This document shows positions 6,241 through 7,467 of a stretch of DNA of 7,467 nucleotides, in pieces. The position numbers and the translations under genes were made by a program. Under the pieces are notes generated by a model that saw nothing but the letters and a program-made list of their open reading frames with translations, ran no database searches and had not been told where the DNA came from. Source of the stretch: Syntrophomonas sp. UBA4911 (GTDB lineage: Bacteria > Bacillota > Syntrophomonadia > Syntrophomonadales > Syntrophomonadaceae); contig DHCD01000002.1 in assembly GCA_002398105.1 (NCBI GenBank), positions 1 through 7,467 on the forward strand, in the 5' to 3' direction. Position 1 is the stretch's first letter; every line of letters starts with the position of its first letter.

Positions 6241-7467
6241 TCAAGTAAAAAAATTCTTATATTGCTTATAAATAGCCTCTTTACTGTAATGTTTCCGGAA
6301 GAAGCTATATGCTGTGTAAGACATTTCCGCATTTATATTTTCATCGGTCAACTCATGCATAATATCAGGCCAAAGATCTAAATCGTTTTCAACTATACAT
6401 TCAATCCCTTTTCTAATTGAAATGCCTTCTACCCCAAAATCAGTAGATATTACTGGCAACCCTTTTGACAAAGCCTCCAATGTTTTGATCTTTAGTCCGC
6501 TTCCAAAAATCAATGGGATAATCATGGCACAAGATTCATTGAATACTGCTTCCAAATCCTCTACAAATCCCTCTAAAAAAATATGATCTTCATAATTAGC
6601 TGCTGTACTTAAAATCCTCGGATTAGCCCCATCACCAATTACCTTTAATTTAAAATCAGGCATTAGTTTAATAATAGAAATCATTTGCGATGAAATAAAA
6701 TTGAGAAGTGCTGTTTCATTATGTGGTATATTCAGATCACCTAAAAAAACAAAGGTGGGGGTTCCCTGGTACTTACGACTAAACTTGCTAGCACTATTGT
6801 TAAGCAAAGGATTTATCTGGTAGATATTCGACTTACCGGTTAATTCTTTTAAAAAATTATGTTCCTGTTCGCTAATCAAGAGATTAATATCAAAATAATC
6901 CAGGCTTTGGATTTCCCTCTTTCTAATTAAACTGCTTTCTAACTCCAATACTTTTTTTTAATAAAGGGAAAGTCGATTAACTTTTGTAGAAAACCCGGAA
7001 CAAAAGATTTAAAGTTGCCCAAAGGATTCAATTGAACGTCTTTATGTTTTCTCAATACTTCCAGCATTTTCTCATACCTGACTGAAAAGAGATCATCCAT
7101 ATACATAATATATTGAGCCGGTGGTCTTGTATTGGCTGAGAAAAATTGTCCGGTACGAAGGGTATCGCAAATCACCATATCCGGCTGAATTTGTTTGATA
7201 GTATTATTCAGTTCTTTTTCTATCTTGCGGGAAAACAGCATGCATTCCTGAATGCTTTTCGTATGCTTCAGACATACATATGAAACTAAATTATTTAATT
7301 GTGACAGCGTACCTGGTTTATCAACCGATATAATATTGGAATCCAAGGCCTCATCTGGTTTACTATCTCCACCAACTAAAATAAATGTAACCGCATTTGT
7401 TCCAAATGTATCTAAGAGATACTCCAAGAGACCCGACAGAACAACTGTAAACGCTAAAATAAAGTGT
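6241..7467 (-). pseudogene. GT4-like glycosyltransferase, frameshifted at a run of eight A; 5' end beyond the right edge
   Basis: Two overlapping minus-strand frames form one protein. The N-terminal frame is open from the window edge (HFILAFTVVLSGLLEYLLDT) to a TAG at 6939-6941. The internal TTG at 7427 is not needed as a start. The C-terminal frame runs from about 6948 to 6241. At 6952-6959 the coding strand has eight A. A ninth would turn KKKYWS-stop into KKKVLELESSLI and continue straight into the second frame, giving about 408 residues. The C-terminal half shows a nucleotide-sugar-binding Rossmann fold: PTFVFLGDLNIPHNETALLN, then KLKVIGDGANP, FLEGFVEDLEAVF and GLKIKTLEALSKGLPVISTD. The last corresponds to the EX7E region of GT-B family 4 enzymes, keeping the second Glu but not the first. 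Such enzymes build surface polysaccharide or glycolipid; the donor and acceptor are unknown. The gene is markedly AT-rich against its neighbours. The break may be mutation, slippage control or a sequencing error. Confidence 0.82.

Overview
The window looks like chromosomal DNA of a low-to-medium GC anaerobic Bacillota (Clostridia-like) species. The clues are purine-rich Shine-Dalgarno sites, GTG/TTG starts and the protein types. This is inference; there is no rRNA or other taxonomic marker. No tRNA, rRNA, CRISPR array, complete insertion sequence or phage gene was seen.

Left part (1-4371): intact, ordinary genes. A MacB/LolD-type ABC exporter pair lies on the minus strand: the ATPase at 728-1438, then an FtsX-like permease that runs off the left edge, with stop and start codons sharing one base. 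Diverging from it across a 300-base spacer is a plus-strand radical SAM protein of the spore-photoproduct-lyase-like family (1748-2578). It converges on a minus-strand O6-alkylguanine-DNA alkyltransferase (ogt, 2713-3189). Next, also on the minus strand, is a membrane-bound diguanylate cyclase (3376-4371), preceded by a 26-codon ORF whose stop overlaps its start codon.

Middle part (about 4450-6224): a zone of gene decay. It holds unrecognised ORF debris, a short GC-rich hairpin, the C-terminal end of a CrtI-like FAD-dependent desaturase (minus strand, with a frameshift), and an ACR3-type arsenite/bile-acid-symporter-family transporter (plus strand). The transporter still has a good promoter and ribosome site but has lost roughly 55 internal codons and its frame.

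Right part (6241-7467): an AT-rich family-4-type glycosyltransferase on the minus strand, cut into two frames at a run of eight A. One added A restores a continuous protein. Its 5' end lies beyond the right edge.

I found no convincing new multi-gene system. The most informative signals are the three broken genes within 2.5 kb, the possible coupled leader ORF of the diguanylate cyclase, and a start-less cysteine-rich reading frame between the ABC and radical SAM genes.
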